From contig NC_056004.1 of assembly GCF_018446385.1 (NCBI RefSeq), positions 8,708,767 through 8,772,766 of the forward strand: 64,000 nt of DNA, given 5' to 3'. The notes under the pieces were generated by a model. It was not told the origin of the DNA. It worked only from the letters and a program-made list of their open reading frames with translations, and ran no database searches. The position numbers and the translations under genes were made by a program. Positions 43,797 to 54,315 of this stretch are shown in pieces; position 1 is the stretch's first letter, and the number at the start of each line of letters is the position of its first letter. The DNA is from Zingiber officinale (Eukaryota > Streptophyta > Magnoliopsida > Zingiberales > Zingiberaceae).

Positions 43797-45830
43797 TGTA
43801 GTGACCACCCTTCTTACTACTACTCTCTAAGGGCGACCGTTACCTAACTACTACTCTACTTACTACTCACTAGTGTCACTTATTCTAATATTAGCAACAC
43901 TTAGATTTATCACGGCCCAGAGGAATTCCTACTGAAAAATTTCGGCAAAGTCTCCTCTGTACCGGTGACCAAATCAATAATACAAACAATGTATACACAG
44001 CCACAGGCGGCTGGAACATATTCTTCACAACCACGCAGTAATAAAAACCACAATAAGAAGAAAGAAACTACTCTAGCAATAGTAAACAACTATATCACTC
44101 CACGAATAATAAAAGAAAACTAATTACAAGTGCGGAATAAACTCAACTACAATACCAATTGCATAATAACATTAAAAGAGAACTAAAAGAACTAAATAGA
44201 AAAGTCTTGGCAATTTGCCAGCTCATTCTGGATCTATCCATAGTCCAGTCATCACACACCTTCATCACCACCACCTTGTCGCCTTCCTTTAATATTTTAG
44301 CTTTTCCTTTATCTGCAGTAGGAGGAAAAATAGATCTATAAGCGAAACGCTTAGTAAGTACTATACTATCTCACAAAAACTCGAAGTGCATAAAAATGCA
44401 AACGATACTGAAGCTGAAATGCTAAAAGAAAAGCTACATGTACTCATCTAATAACAAAGTACTCAAATAAACTGCATACTCATGATATACCAGAATAAAG
44501 CTGAATACTGGAAATAAAACTAAACATGCTCACTAAACTGATAAGAAAAGTAATGAAACTCATGCTGTATGTTTAGAATTAAAGGAACTAAACTTCTGTT
44601 GATTCTAAACATAGGTGATACTTGTTTCATTTACTTATAGCTTTATACTTGAAATTAATCTTTTAATTTCTTTTACTTTTACTTTTTCTTTCTTCTTTTT
44701 TTTCTTTCTTCTTCTTTTTCTTTGGGCCCAGACTTAGTACCATCTTATCTTATGCGCGCTCCCTAATAGAGACTGCTGTAGTCCCACAGGGTAAAGACCT
44801 CGGTCTTACCAGGGCAGAGACCTTGGAAACGGTCACCTGGATTTGTTTAACGACAACCTCGGAAGTCGGGTACTAGCCTCTTACTTTAATTTACTTGTTA
44901 TCTCTTTTTAACTAGACCTTGGTCTTTTTCTTACTTATAGCTGCTCATTATAGCAAGGAAAGTCCAAACTAAATGCTATGTGCATACATGTATATGTTAA
45001 AATCTGTTCATGCATATCTTAAAGCAAAGGGAAACAAAAATCAGCATGCTACTATATGCTAAAATCTGTTCATATGAATACTAAAAATCTGCACATGTGA
45101 ATAACGAAAATCTACACACGTGAATCATTAAAAATCTGTGAATGAAACAGAATTAAAACTAATACGGCTCATGCTATTTTAATACTGCATACTTTAAATA
45201 AAGGCTGCCCTTCTAACTAAATAAGGGTTGTTCTTGCCCTTTGAGTTGCAAGGAAAATGCTAAACCATTCTAACTAATTAAAGGTTGTTCTTGCCTTTTT
45301 AAGTAGCAAGGAAAATACTAACTGCATGCCTAAATAACAAAGGTTATTCATGTTCAGAAACATGGAAATCCAAGGCTAAGATACTAAACTTAAAACTAAT
45401 CATGTGCATGGAATTAGCAAAGATGAACTAAGCTACAATGAAAAAATTCTGCATACAAAGAGATCCAACTACACTAAAATTCTGCACATGATATTCTAAT
45501 AGCAAGAAACTAAATTTCCAATGCTACTAAACAAGACTGATCATGTTTATTAATAGCAAGAAAACTAACACCATGTTCCTGGATCTAAGGCTATTCGTGC
45601 CCACTACTTAGCACAAAAGAAGGGTCTAATAGGAATACTGATTATATGTACTAAAAATGAAAGACTAAAACTATACAAAATTACTTCCAGCAAAGAAAAG
45701 CATAAGAAAGAGATAGTTTCTGCTGCTATCAAAAGTTAACACATGATATACTAAGCATGCACTCAATAAATCTACAGATTCTGAATTGTTTCCAGCAAAG
45801 CATGGCATAAGGAAAGAATGTTATTACTAT
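43797..45830 (-). mobile_element. 5' LTR of minus-strand gypsy, interrupted by CACTA
   Basis: Begins on the + strand with TGTAGTGACCACCC, the reverse of an LTR 3' end. The conserved hairpins are at 43935-44013. Bases 45482-45830 equal 9593-9960 of the other LTR, which fixes the CACTA insertion point. No gene is present. Confidence 0.85.
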
Positions 45831-46150
45831 CACTACAACAAAATCGCTCATAGACATCGGTTTTCCACCGGTGTCTATTTGATTTTCGACCGATGTCTAT
45901 GAAGCCGATGTTAAAAGTCTGCCATTTTAGACATCGGGTTAAAACCGGTGTAGTATCACTTAACGACACCGATTTTCGAATCGGTTATTAATCGGTGTAG
46001 TATCACTTAACGACACCGTTTCATACACGGTGTAAAACCGATGTAATATTGTATGTTAATAACACCAGTTTTGGCAGCGGTAAATGACCGATGTAATATT
46101 ACTTTATAACACCGGTTTTACATCGGTGGAAAACCGATGTAATATGTATT
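45831..46150 (+). repeat. CACTA subterminal repeats
   Basis: More than ten copies of ACCGATGT or ACACCGGT-like strings in both orientations (for example AAAACCGATGTAATAT near 46035 and 46130). Such subterminal arrays bind the CACTA transposase accessory protein in known elements. Confidence 0.75.
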
Positions 46151-46405
46151 TTTTTTAACAGCACAGATTTGATTTTAAAACCGACAATAACAAAAAAAAA
46201 TACACAAATATTCACAAATTGTACAAATATTCTTCATTCAACAATATCCATAAAATACACAAATATTCAGAAATTATATAAATAATCTTCTTACAACAGT
46301 ATCCATAAAATACCCAAACATTCTTTTTACATCAAAAGCTAGCTAATAGATATCAAAATCAAGGTAGAACATTCTTTTAACAACACATCAAGGTAGAACC
46401 GCATT

Positions 46406-46486
46406 TCAAATGTAATCTAGCATGCATTCAGCCCACTCGATCCGCACTTCATCAATTTCAACTCTAGAGTACTTGAGATTTGTAAA
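46406..46486 (-). pseudogene. Possible last exon of a CACTA-linked gene
   Basis: After a T-rich tract and TTTTTACAG, the minus strand codes 26 residues (FTNLKYSRVEIDEVRIEWAE and six more), then TGA. The EIDEVR.EWAE pattern recalls the C-terminus of Ulp1-like protease domains found in plant CACTA elements. Upstream exons are not recognised, so this is a tentative call. Confidence 0.3.
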
Positions 46487-47784
46487 CTGTAAAAACACAT
46501 AAATAATATATTAGTAAACCAAGACAAAAAATCATAGTTGAAAAAGCAGTAAGGGTACCAGGTAACAAGATGACTAACTAAAATGCTTAAAAAAGGAAAC
46601 ATTTATCAATTATCACATAAATATAAGGGATTAATTTGTAACAACAACTCAACAAAATGTACTACCTCCCTAAACTAAGAGATTGGTGTGCATTGAGATC
46701 AAGAAAGGTGAAACAAACAACTGTATATATCCACTAAAGAACTTGAGCTTTTTTGACTTGTAATTCTCTCCTAAACAATCCAAAACTCTTGTACATATAA
46801 AAAGTGACAAAGAATAAATTTCCTTTAGAACAAACAGAACTATGAGATCAACTTGATAATCAAATTACTAATATTATGGTCAATATATTACTGTATATAA
46901 TTTCCAAGGCCTATAATATATGGATGAGGATGCTCAATAATACATCAAGTAAAACAAGAAATAAGTAAAGAGGTAAATTCACCATATATCATCATTGCTT
47001 ATTGTATATTGTTTATAATGTGCATGTGTAGATCATATCATAAAAGAATGATATTATATCTGCTATAATACTACCCTGTTTACTTGATGATATGGACAGG
47101 ATGGAAGGTAGAAATTTATGCACAGGTACAGGGGGATTTGCAGTGGATAAACAGGAGGGTAACATTTGCTACTTTCATTGTGCCAAAAATGCAAAGCCCG
47201 AACTCTGACAAAGGAAAGGCGGTGGATCAATATCTGCTATATCTATTTCTTGTCATTGACTTTGAGATATCATTGACCAAAAATGGAATGCTGCATCAAA
47301 GGAGAATGTAAATCTAATTTATAGTAACTAATATGTAGAACAGAGGAAGAAAAAGTTTAAGGCCTACCTGGAATCATCATCTAACAAGAAAGAATTATTG
47401 GAAGAATTATTTGAGCCCTCGGCCATCACAAGTCTCATACTTGAAATGATCTATAAAATTGAAAAGGAAAAAAAAAAAACTCTACGTCATTACTTGGAAA
47501 GTCCTAAAAGCGCAACAGAATCATTGCAAAATAAGGTTGATACCATTTGCCCCAAAGGCAAGCTATGAGATGGAAGACTTGGTATAGGCCAATATATTTA
47601 TTCCCAATTGAATTCCATCAGTTGGTTATGTCAACAAGAATATTACTAGATGCTAGAAACGCACCATTATTGCGTCACTAGACTGGCCCCGTCTTGGTGC
47701 CTTAATTGCTCTCTATTTTGTCCCCACACAAACTTAGTTGGTACCACACTTAGCTATTCCATTGTGAATATGAAAATTATGCAT

Positions 47785-47874
<90 letters not shown>

Positions 47875-49244
47875 CGAAATCAGACCTCTGATGTAACACT
47901 CTGCGTGCCATACTTGTCATCCCAGTACATAGTACTGATTCTGTATAATTGTTGTATGCTAAGAACCTGAAAACCAAATCAAACCAAAAAAACAGTTCGT
48001 TACTGACAATCTAAATGACTGAAACTTTGAATATTTATAAGTGATCTCAACTGGGCATAAATCTTTGGTTATCTCCTTCAGTGTCTTCTTTGGTTTCTGA
48101 TGTAAAACCTATATCACGATATAATATTAATAGTTCAAAGATAAGTTACTGGACAACAAGTACAGTATACAATAAGCAATCTTGATGTCTGGTAAGTACG
48201 TGCTGAATCGCTTAAACTCATGGCAAATCTGCACAAATATAAATATGAATCAAAATTCTAGAACCACCAAAATCAACATAAATCATTCTTTAAAAATAAA
48301 GTCAAACCTGGAAGGCCAATTCTCTTGTATGACACATCACAAGTGCAGCAACTTGTCTTGCTGTTGGCTCAATTTACTGAAGAGTAGAAAGTACAAAAAC
48401 CGCCATTTTACCCATTCCAGACTTTGCTTGACAAATAACATCCATTCCCAGAATAGCTTGTGGAATACATTCATGTTGTACTGATGAAAATTGAGGAGTA
48501 CCCAGTAAGTAAAAAATAATCTTCTGGATCCTTTAATGGAAAGGTTTACCTTATTCTCCACCAAACTGAGAAACATGCAAGTAATCTTTACCTGCAAAAT
48601 ATCATAAAGATTTATGCATCTATCCACTCGATGATGAAATGAGATATCTATTTAAATTTAAATAGGGTTCTCCTGATTTGCTCTCAAATTAAGAAAGTAA
48701 AATGAGCAGAGGACAAGTCTATAGTTCTAGTACTTTAATTGAAAAAAACCACTTCCATATAATTTCACTGATTACCTCATACGCCTAAGATAAAAGAAGC
48801 ATGGACTTTAATTGAAATTACTAGGCATGATAATGATAATGATCCTCTTTTTTGCACCATCACCGACCAAGGTAAGTTTAATTTAGAGTTGAAAAAGGTA
48901 AGTTTAATTTAGAGTTGAAATGTGGTTCCAGTAAATCAAAACCCTAACATAGAGTTGAAATGCACTGGTATGCATAAATTCATGAGATTACTTATGGAAG
49001 AAACGATTAGGAACTGATCAAGACTGAACCAAACAAGATAGATGTAGCTAACATAAACCAAATGAGTGAAACCAGTCACTCATGCATAAACGAGACATGG
49101 AACTAGCATATGTTGAATCAAATTACAGGAACTATGATCCACTCCAATTAGAACCATCAATGTGAGGTCATGAAAACATTGAATATTTACAAGAGAAAAA
49201 TACTCTTGAAGCTTCAAGCAATGACAGGTAGCTTGATTAGTTAC
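46487..49244. other. AT-rich CACTA interior, no recognised gene
   Basis: Intron-like and low-complexity DNA. I see no domain in any frame. It includes a TA microsatellite (47788-47870) and a 26-base direct duplication of GGTAAGTTTAATTTAGAGTT-type sequence at 48870-48920. Confidence 0.5.
47788..47870. repeat. (TA)n microsatellite
   Basis: About 41 TA dinucleotides without interruption. The Tyr-Ile frames across it are artefacts. Confidence 0.97.
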
Positions 49245-50251
49245 CTGATTACAAAATTAGCAATTCTTTTTCTTAGTAGCCCACTGTCTTCAGTTTGAAT
49301 CAAGTACTCTTGAAGCTCCTAATGGTTCAAAGTTTCCAAAGATTCACAACACCAATGAAATAGAAGTTAGGTTAACATTTCAAGCAAATTGAATATAAAT
49401 CATTTGCGCTGACAAAATTAGCACCTTCCAAGCCTCATCAAGACTTTGGTTGGTATTTTCTGCATTAACCTTCTTGGAAAGGGTAGTCAGCAATTCAGCT
49501 TGTTGCAACAAGGCAGTTAGTTTTGGGTCATCTCTCCCAAGGAAAGTTGCTTGACTAACCTTATTGGAAGCTGCTTAGTCATTAGGAAAAGGCGAGGGCT
49601 TAGGGGGAAGCAGAAGGCATCAACAAATCTTTTCACAAAAAGAAGATAAACCAAATTGATAGTGGTTTACCATCATATGTATAGCCTCTCATATTACCTG
49701 ATGACTGATTAACTGTGTCAAAGTTTTGAACTTCTAATAGAGGTGGCCTTTGCAGATGTTGAGCTGGACCATGTTCCCCAAGAGATCTCCTATGTGCTTC
49801 AATTGTCTCTTTGAGAGGAGAGATGTGATACCTATCTTGCAAATGAAATACTAATAAGAAAAATAAATAATTAAACTTTTTCTTGGTGGTTTAGTTCACA
49901 GTGAATTCATCTACCCCATCTGCTTATTTGATGTCTATGGTTCCCCTATTAGTATTGCTATAGATGGTTCTTCAACAAGAACCCTCTTATTGCTTGGGTC
50001 CAAAGATGGAACACTATTCTCCTTGGATGAAGCCTCAAATTTTTCCCTTTTCTTGCAGAGGGTGGAGAAGCGGTTCTTTACAGCGTTATCTGGTATGTTG
50101 TAAAGCAAATACAAATCATATTTATACAACCTGTCCACCCATCACAGCGGATGGCTTATTAGTAAATAATAAATAAAGAAGTTTGGTTGAAATACCTTCC
50201 TGATACAACCTTTGCAATCTCTGTCCATCTGTTGCCAAACATCTTTTGTGC
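49245..50251 (-). pseudogene. R2R3-MYB gene fragment, FOUR LIPS/MYB88 type, captured in CACTA
   Basis: Right to left there are five exon-like blocks. 50251-50196 codes AQKMFGNRWTEIAKVVSGR (second half of the R3 repeat). About 50092-49925 codes DNAVKNRFSTLCKKREKFEA and a tail ending in a stop. About 49832-49698 codes a segment starting YHISPLKETIEAH and ends in a GT donor. About 49562-49425 codes DDPKLTALLQQAELLTTLSK and on to EAWK, ending in a GT donor. 49318-49245 codes ELQEYLIQTEDSGLLRKRI between an AG and a GT. The DNAVKNRF.TLCKKR signature and the C-terminal DDPK..ALLQQAELL block are those of FLP/MYB88 proteins, which limit stomatal-lineage divisions in Arabidopsis. The R2 repeat, a proper acceptor before the second block, and the 3' end are missing. 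Introns are kept, so genomic DNA was captured. Confidence 0.8.
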
Positions 50252-50667
50252 CTGATTGTCTTCAAGCAATGACAGGTAGCTTGATTAGTTAGATTACAAA
50301 ACCCAAACACTATATAAGAAATCCAGATTTGATCAAACCAGTAACTTAAATCAATAAATGACACAGATGTAAGTAATAATGCAATAAAAAGGAGAAATGA
50401 AATACCTTAAAGGCAAGGTACTGATCTGTCTTGTTAATTAGCTCCAGGGAACACGAGCTCTGCTTCTTAACTCAACTGCTCGATCCACAACCAGCAAAAA
50501 AATTGTTACAAAACTAACTGAATTCCTTGTGATCAAACAGTCCACCCAAGAAGCCAAACAAAACAATCCACAACCATCATGCATGATCATAAAAAAGGGA
50601 AATGTAGGACTTAGACTGTTTCGAAGACCAAATGCGAACCATTAAGCAAGTTTAAGATCGTACACGA
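50252..50667. other. CACTA interior right of MYB fragment
   Basis: No recognised gene. A 30-base string around CAAGCAATGACAGGTAGC at about 50262-50292 repeats one at 49217-49246, on the other side of the MYB exons. Confidence 0.5.
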
Positions 50668-53436
50668 TGTAACGACCCAATTTTCCCTATTTCAAGTTCT
50701 AAAAGTCCATAAAAATATTTGGAAATGCTTTTAAAATATTCTAGAGATTTTTAGGAATTTATAGAGTATTTTTACATAATTTTTGGAGGTCGTTTAGTAG
50801 GTTTACAAAAAGAAAAGAAGTTTTGACAAAAACCATTGAAGGTGAGACTCGAACCCAAGACCTCCGGCTGAACCCGACCTAACCAAACGCAGCCAACCAA
50901 CTGGGCTACGCGTGGTTTGTTAATAAGTATGAAGCGGATATATATATGAGTCATAGTAAAGTTTAAAGTTAGACCTAGTTATAAAAGGTTAAGTTAGGAG
51001 GGATTAGGTTATTTTTCTTTATCTCCCGAATCTCCTCTCCTCTCACGCGCGGCGCGGCGCGGCGATTTGCTCCTGCTCGGGCGACGGCGAAGAAAAGGCT
51101 GGGTTTCAAATTCCGGCGCCGGCGAAGCTTCCTTCCGGCTGGTTTTCATCCGCGGGTGGTTGTCTCGACAGAGGAGAACTTGAGAGCACGAAGGGATCAC
51201 CGGGAAAAGTAGCTACCCGAACCCTAGAAGCTTCCTTTCCTTCTTTCCGGTTGTAAGTTGCAAGAAACCCTATGTAAGTACTACTCACCTGCAGTAGGAG
51301 TAGTTCCGAGTATTACTTTGATTTCTTGGCTTTTGGAATTGAAGTGGTATGGATTTTGAGATCTTTTGATTGCTGCCGTGAGCTCTTTGAGGGAGGATTG
51401 GGTTTTTGTTTGATGATACTGCCGTAAGAGAAGGGTTGGGGAAATAGAAGGAGGAGATTTCTTAAGTTTTGTTCCTGATTGTGTGGAATTGCCATGGTTA
51501 GTGTCGTTGCTCAATTTTCTCTCCTTGCTGTCACAATGAACATGAGATGTTATGTGCCGTGTAGTGCTAGGTAGGTTGAATTCTTCAATTCTTCCATGCT
51601 TTGTGGAGATGCCATTTCCGGATTATGTATATGTATCCTTGGAATTTAGTTTTGTTGCCAAGCAATGAGCATGAATTAGTTAGATACTTTCGTGGCTTAG
51701 TTTAGCATTTCAGCTGCAGATTTCTTGCTAAGATCCGAACAAGAACAACCCCTAGATTTCAGATCAGCTTTAGACTCTTCTTCTTGCTGGTTTACTAAGT
51801 AGGAGTGGTATTCTTTTGATATGCAGCCCTAAACTTGTTTATTTCCAGCAACCGGGCATGAAAACTTCTTTTCACAGCAGTAGAGTTTTATTCCAATGAG
51901 CAGATTGCTAATTTTTCTATTAGTAAAACTTGAGTAGTATTGTTTAGTTTTTCCCTTTGCTATTGAACATGCATGATCGGACTTCATGTCCTATTTCTTT
52001 GCTATAGATTTAAGCATGAGCAGTAGTTGAATGTGTTTTACTTTCACAGCTTGATCTTCACAGTATGCTTAACTTGATTCCATTGCATGCCTAGTAGTTA
52101 AATCTGTTTTTACAGCATGTTTAGAAAGCCTAAAATCACTTTCCTTTGCCCTTTTATATGGCATGATTAGTAAGTTCAAAGTCACTCTCCTTGATTTGGT
52201 TTTATAACATGCTAGAGGGTTCAAACTGATTTCCCTAGTGTATTTGTATATAGCATGCTTAGTTAATTGTAATCTTATACCTGTTAAATACATTTACAGG
52301 ACTCTAATAAACTCTAATAAGAGAGTATGAGAAGTATGAGTCAAGAAAAAGACTAAAGTCTAGTTAAAAGAGATAACAAGTAAAGTAAAGCAAGAGGCTA
52401 GTACCCGACATCCAAGAGCTTGTCGTTAAACAAATCCAGGTGACCATTTCCGAGGTCTTGGCCCTGGTAGACCGAAGTCTGCTCTTTTAGGATTGGTGGC
52501 TCGCAACCCCAACCTATTAGGGAACGCGCATGAGATGGTACTAAGCCTGGGCCCAAGAAAAGAAAACCAAAGAAAAGAAAAGTTAAGTAAGAAGGAAGAA
52601 AGAAAGAAGAAGAAAGTAAAAGATAGAAATTAAAAGATTAATTTCTAACACAATGATATAAGAAATGAAATAAGTTCCAAGCTTAGAATAAATAAGAATG
52701 GTTAGTTTCTTTAATTCTAAGTTTACATTGTTAGTTTCTTGTTATCCTGCTTGATACTGAGTATGATTTGTATTCCGTTCATTTTCTGTATACCATGAGC
52801 ACATGCAGATAGCTTTATTATTTCAGCTCAGCACTTATGCATTTCATTTATGCATTTCGAGTTTTGTGAGATAGATTAGTACTTACTAAGCGTTTTCGCT
52901 TATAGATCTTGTTTTCTTTCCTCCTACTGCAGATAAAGGAAAAGATAAGATATGAAGGGAGGCGACAGGGTGGTGGTGATGATGGATGTGTGTGGTGACT
53001 GAACTATGGAGAGGTCCAGAGGGGACTAGCAAGACTTATTTATTTAGAGTTTATGTCTAGTTCATTTTCCTTATTTCTGTTATGAAATTATGAGTTATGA
53101 TTGAGTTTGATGTGCATTGTAGCTTATTATGCTTCATTCTGAGAGATTGAGTTAGTTCATGTTGCTAGATTAGTTTTTGATTATGACATGATTTATTACT
53201 GCGTGGTTGTGAATAAATTGTGATCCAGCCGCATGTGGCTGTGTATATATCTTGTGTATTATAGATTTGGTCACCGGTACAGGGGAGACTCTGCCGAAAT
53301 TTTTCGGTAGGAATTTCTCTGAACCGTGATAAATCTAAGTGTCGCTAATAATAGCATAAGTGACATTAGTAAGTAGAGTAGGAGTTAGGTAACGGTCGCC
53401 CTTAGAGAGTAGTAGTAAGAAGGGTGGGTTGTTAAA
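50668..53436 (+). mobile_element. LTR 1 of tandem array
   Basis: 2769 bases, starting TGTAACGACCC but ending GGTTGTTAAA where other chromovirus LTRs end in TTACA. The conserved hairpins are at 53226-53310. It contains an antisense tRNA-like pair at 50844-50908. Apart from these sites it holds no gene. Confidence 0.92.
50844..50908 (-). other. tRNA-like A-box/B-box pair, antisense in LTR 1
   Basis: On the minus strand TAGCCCAGTTGG (50908-50897) matches the A-box consensus and GGTTCGAGTCTC (50855-50844) matches the B box, 41 bases apart. The same pair recurs in LTR 2 at 57513-57502 and 57460-57449. Confidence 0.65.
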
Positions 53437-53438
53437 GT

Positions 53439-53450
53439 TGGTATCAGAGC
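53439..53450 (+). other. Primer binding site, unit 1
   Basis: TGGTATCAGAGC, initiator Met type, two bases after the LTR. Unit 2 has it at 60050-60061. Confidence 0.88.
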
Positions 53451-53686
53451 AGTTCCCATTCTCCAGCATCACACACTCATCAGCATCATCCTTGCCGTCT
53501 CCAAGTAAGAAAGTATTTAAATTCTTTCTTTATTTTGCTTTCCTTATTATTAACTGCAGTACAGAGTAATTTCTTATGAGTACTTAAGTAAGATAGAAGT
53601 TATTGTTTCTCCTTTCTTGATCCATATATATATGTATGTTTAGGAAGGATAGAGAAGATAGCAAGTCTTTTTATTTGCATAATTAG

Positions 53687-54230
53687 ATGTTAAGAAAAAG
53701 GATGTCCCCGTACTGTTCGTACCGAGAACCAAGATCAGGAGAACGAAGAGCTTAGATTAACTGATCCCAATCTCTTTGAAGTTGTTGCCTAACTCCAGAG
53801 ACAAGTAGCAGAGCAGCAGCAAGTGATTGCCAATCTGATGGCAAACTAGCAAGCAGTTCCTCCCCCTCCTCCAGCTGTCACTGCAGAGGATCCAGTGGTA
53901 ACTGAGACTCCACCAACTGCCCTGGGAGCCGTCACAGCACCTCAGAGACCAGAAGCTTACCTTATACAGTGGCTAAAGCTGAAACCAGAGAGCTTCTCAG
54001 GCACGACTAAGCCCTGGGATGCCCAAGCTCGGTTTAAAACACTAGAGAGCACTATGGAGCTTCTTGACTGGCCAGAAGTCGAGAAGGTCAAGTGCGCCTC
54101 TTTCTGCCTGTCTGGAGATGCTCGTATGCGGTGGGAGAGGATAAAGACAAAGAGAGCAGTCGATAAGATGAGCTGGGCAGATTTTCAGTTAGAGTTCTAT
54201 GAAGAGTTCTATCACCAACAAGCACTATGA
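53687..54230 (+). pseudogene. gypsy gag remnant, unit 1
   Basis: Corresponds to the gag at 42813-43547. The ATG 53687 is followed by a one-base insertion (extra A in the AAGAAAAAGG run), then stops at about 53788 and 53848. The frame 53895-54230 then holds the gag core (YLIQWLKLKPESFSGTTKPW, MELLDWPEVEKVKCASFCLS), ending early by a TGA after HHQQAL. The rest of gag, the zinc knuckle and the protease are missing; a short KPAKIEDKIVG remnant leads into RT. Confidence 0.83.
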
Positions 54231-54315
54231 GGAGTTTATAGAGTTAAAGCCAGCCAAGATAGAAGACAAGATAGTAGGGAGCCCGGAGCCCCAGTCAAGT
54301 AAGTGTAGAAGAACA

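Larger units (their letters stand above)
9593..45830 (-). mobile_element. Minus-strand chromovirus gypsy element hosting the other insertions
   Basis: On the minus strand the order is 5' LTR (45830 down to 43797), Met-type primer site, gag, RT, RNase H, integrase with chromodomain-like tail, polypurine tract and 3' LTR (10931 down to 9593). It is interrupted at 12213-12217 by the Athila element, at 33365-33369 by the copia element, and in its LTRs by copia copy 1 and a CACTA element. Rejoining across each target duplication gives continuous pol homology with 54403-57237. Stops and frameshifts make it dead. The far ends of both LTRs are outside the window or displaced. Confidence 0.85.
45831..50667. 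mobile_element. CACTA transposon (left end), carrying a MYB fragment
   Basis: Starts CACTACAACAAAATCGC and interrupts an LTR at a site whose unbroken form is seen at about 9960. The first 320 bases are packed with ACCGATGT/ACATCGGT-type subterminal repeats. The other end is not found before the chromovirus array at 50668, which probably inserted into it, so the right end lies outside the window. The interior is mostly unrecognised AT-rich DNA plus gene fragments. No transposase core is seen. Confidence 0.82.

Noticed and set aside
47650..47977. Open frames through the TA microsatellite
   Set aside because: Poly(Tyr-Ile) output of a dinucleotide repeat; no coding evidence.
49245..50251. Functional host MYB gene
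   Set aside because: The R2 repeat and 5' exons are missing, one splice acceptor is lost, a frame ends in an early stop, and the locus is inside transposon DNA.
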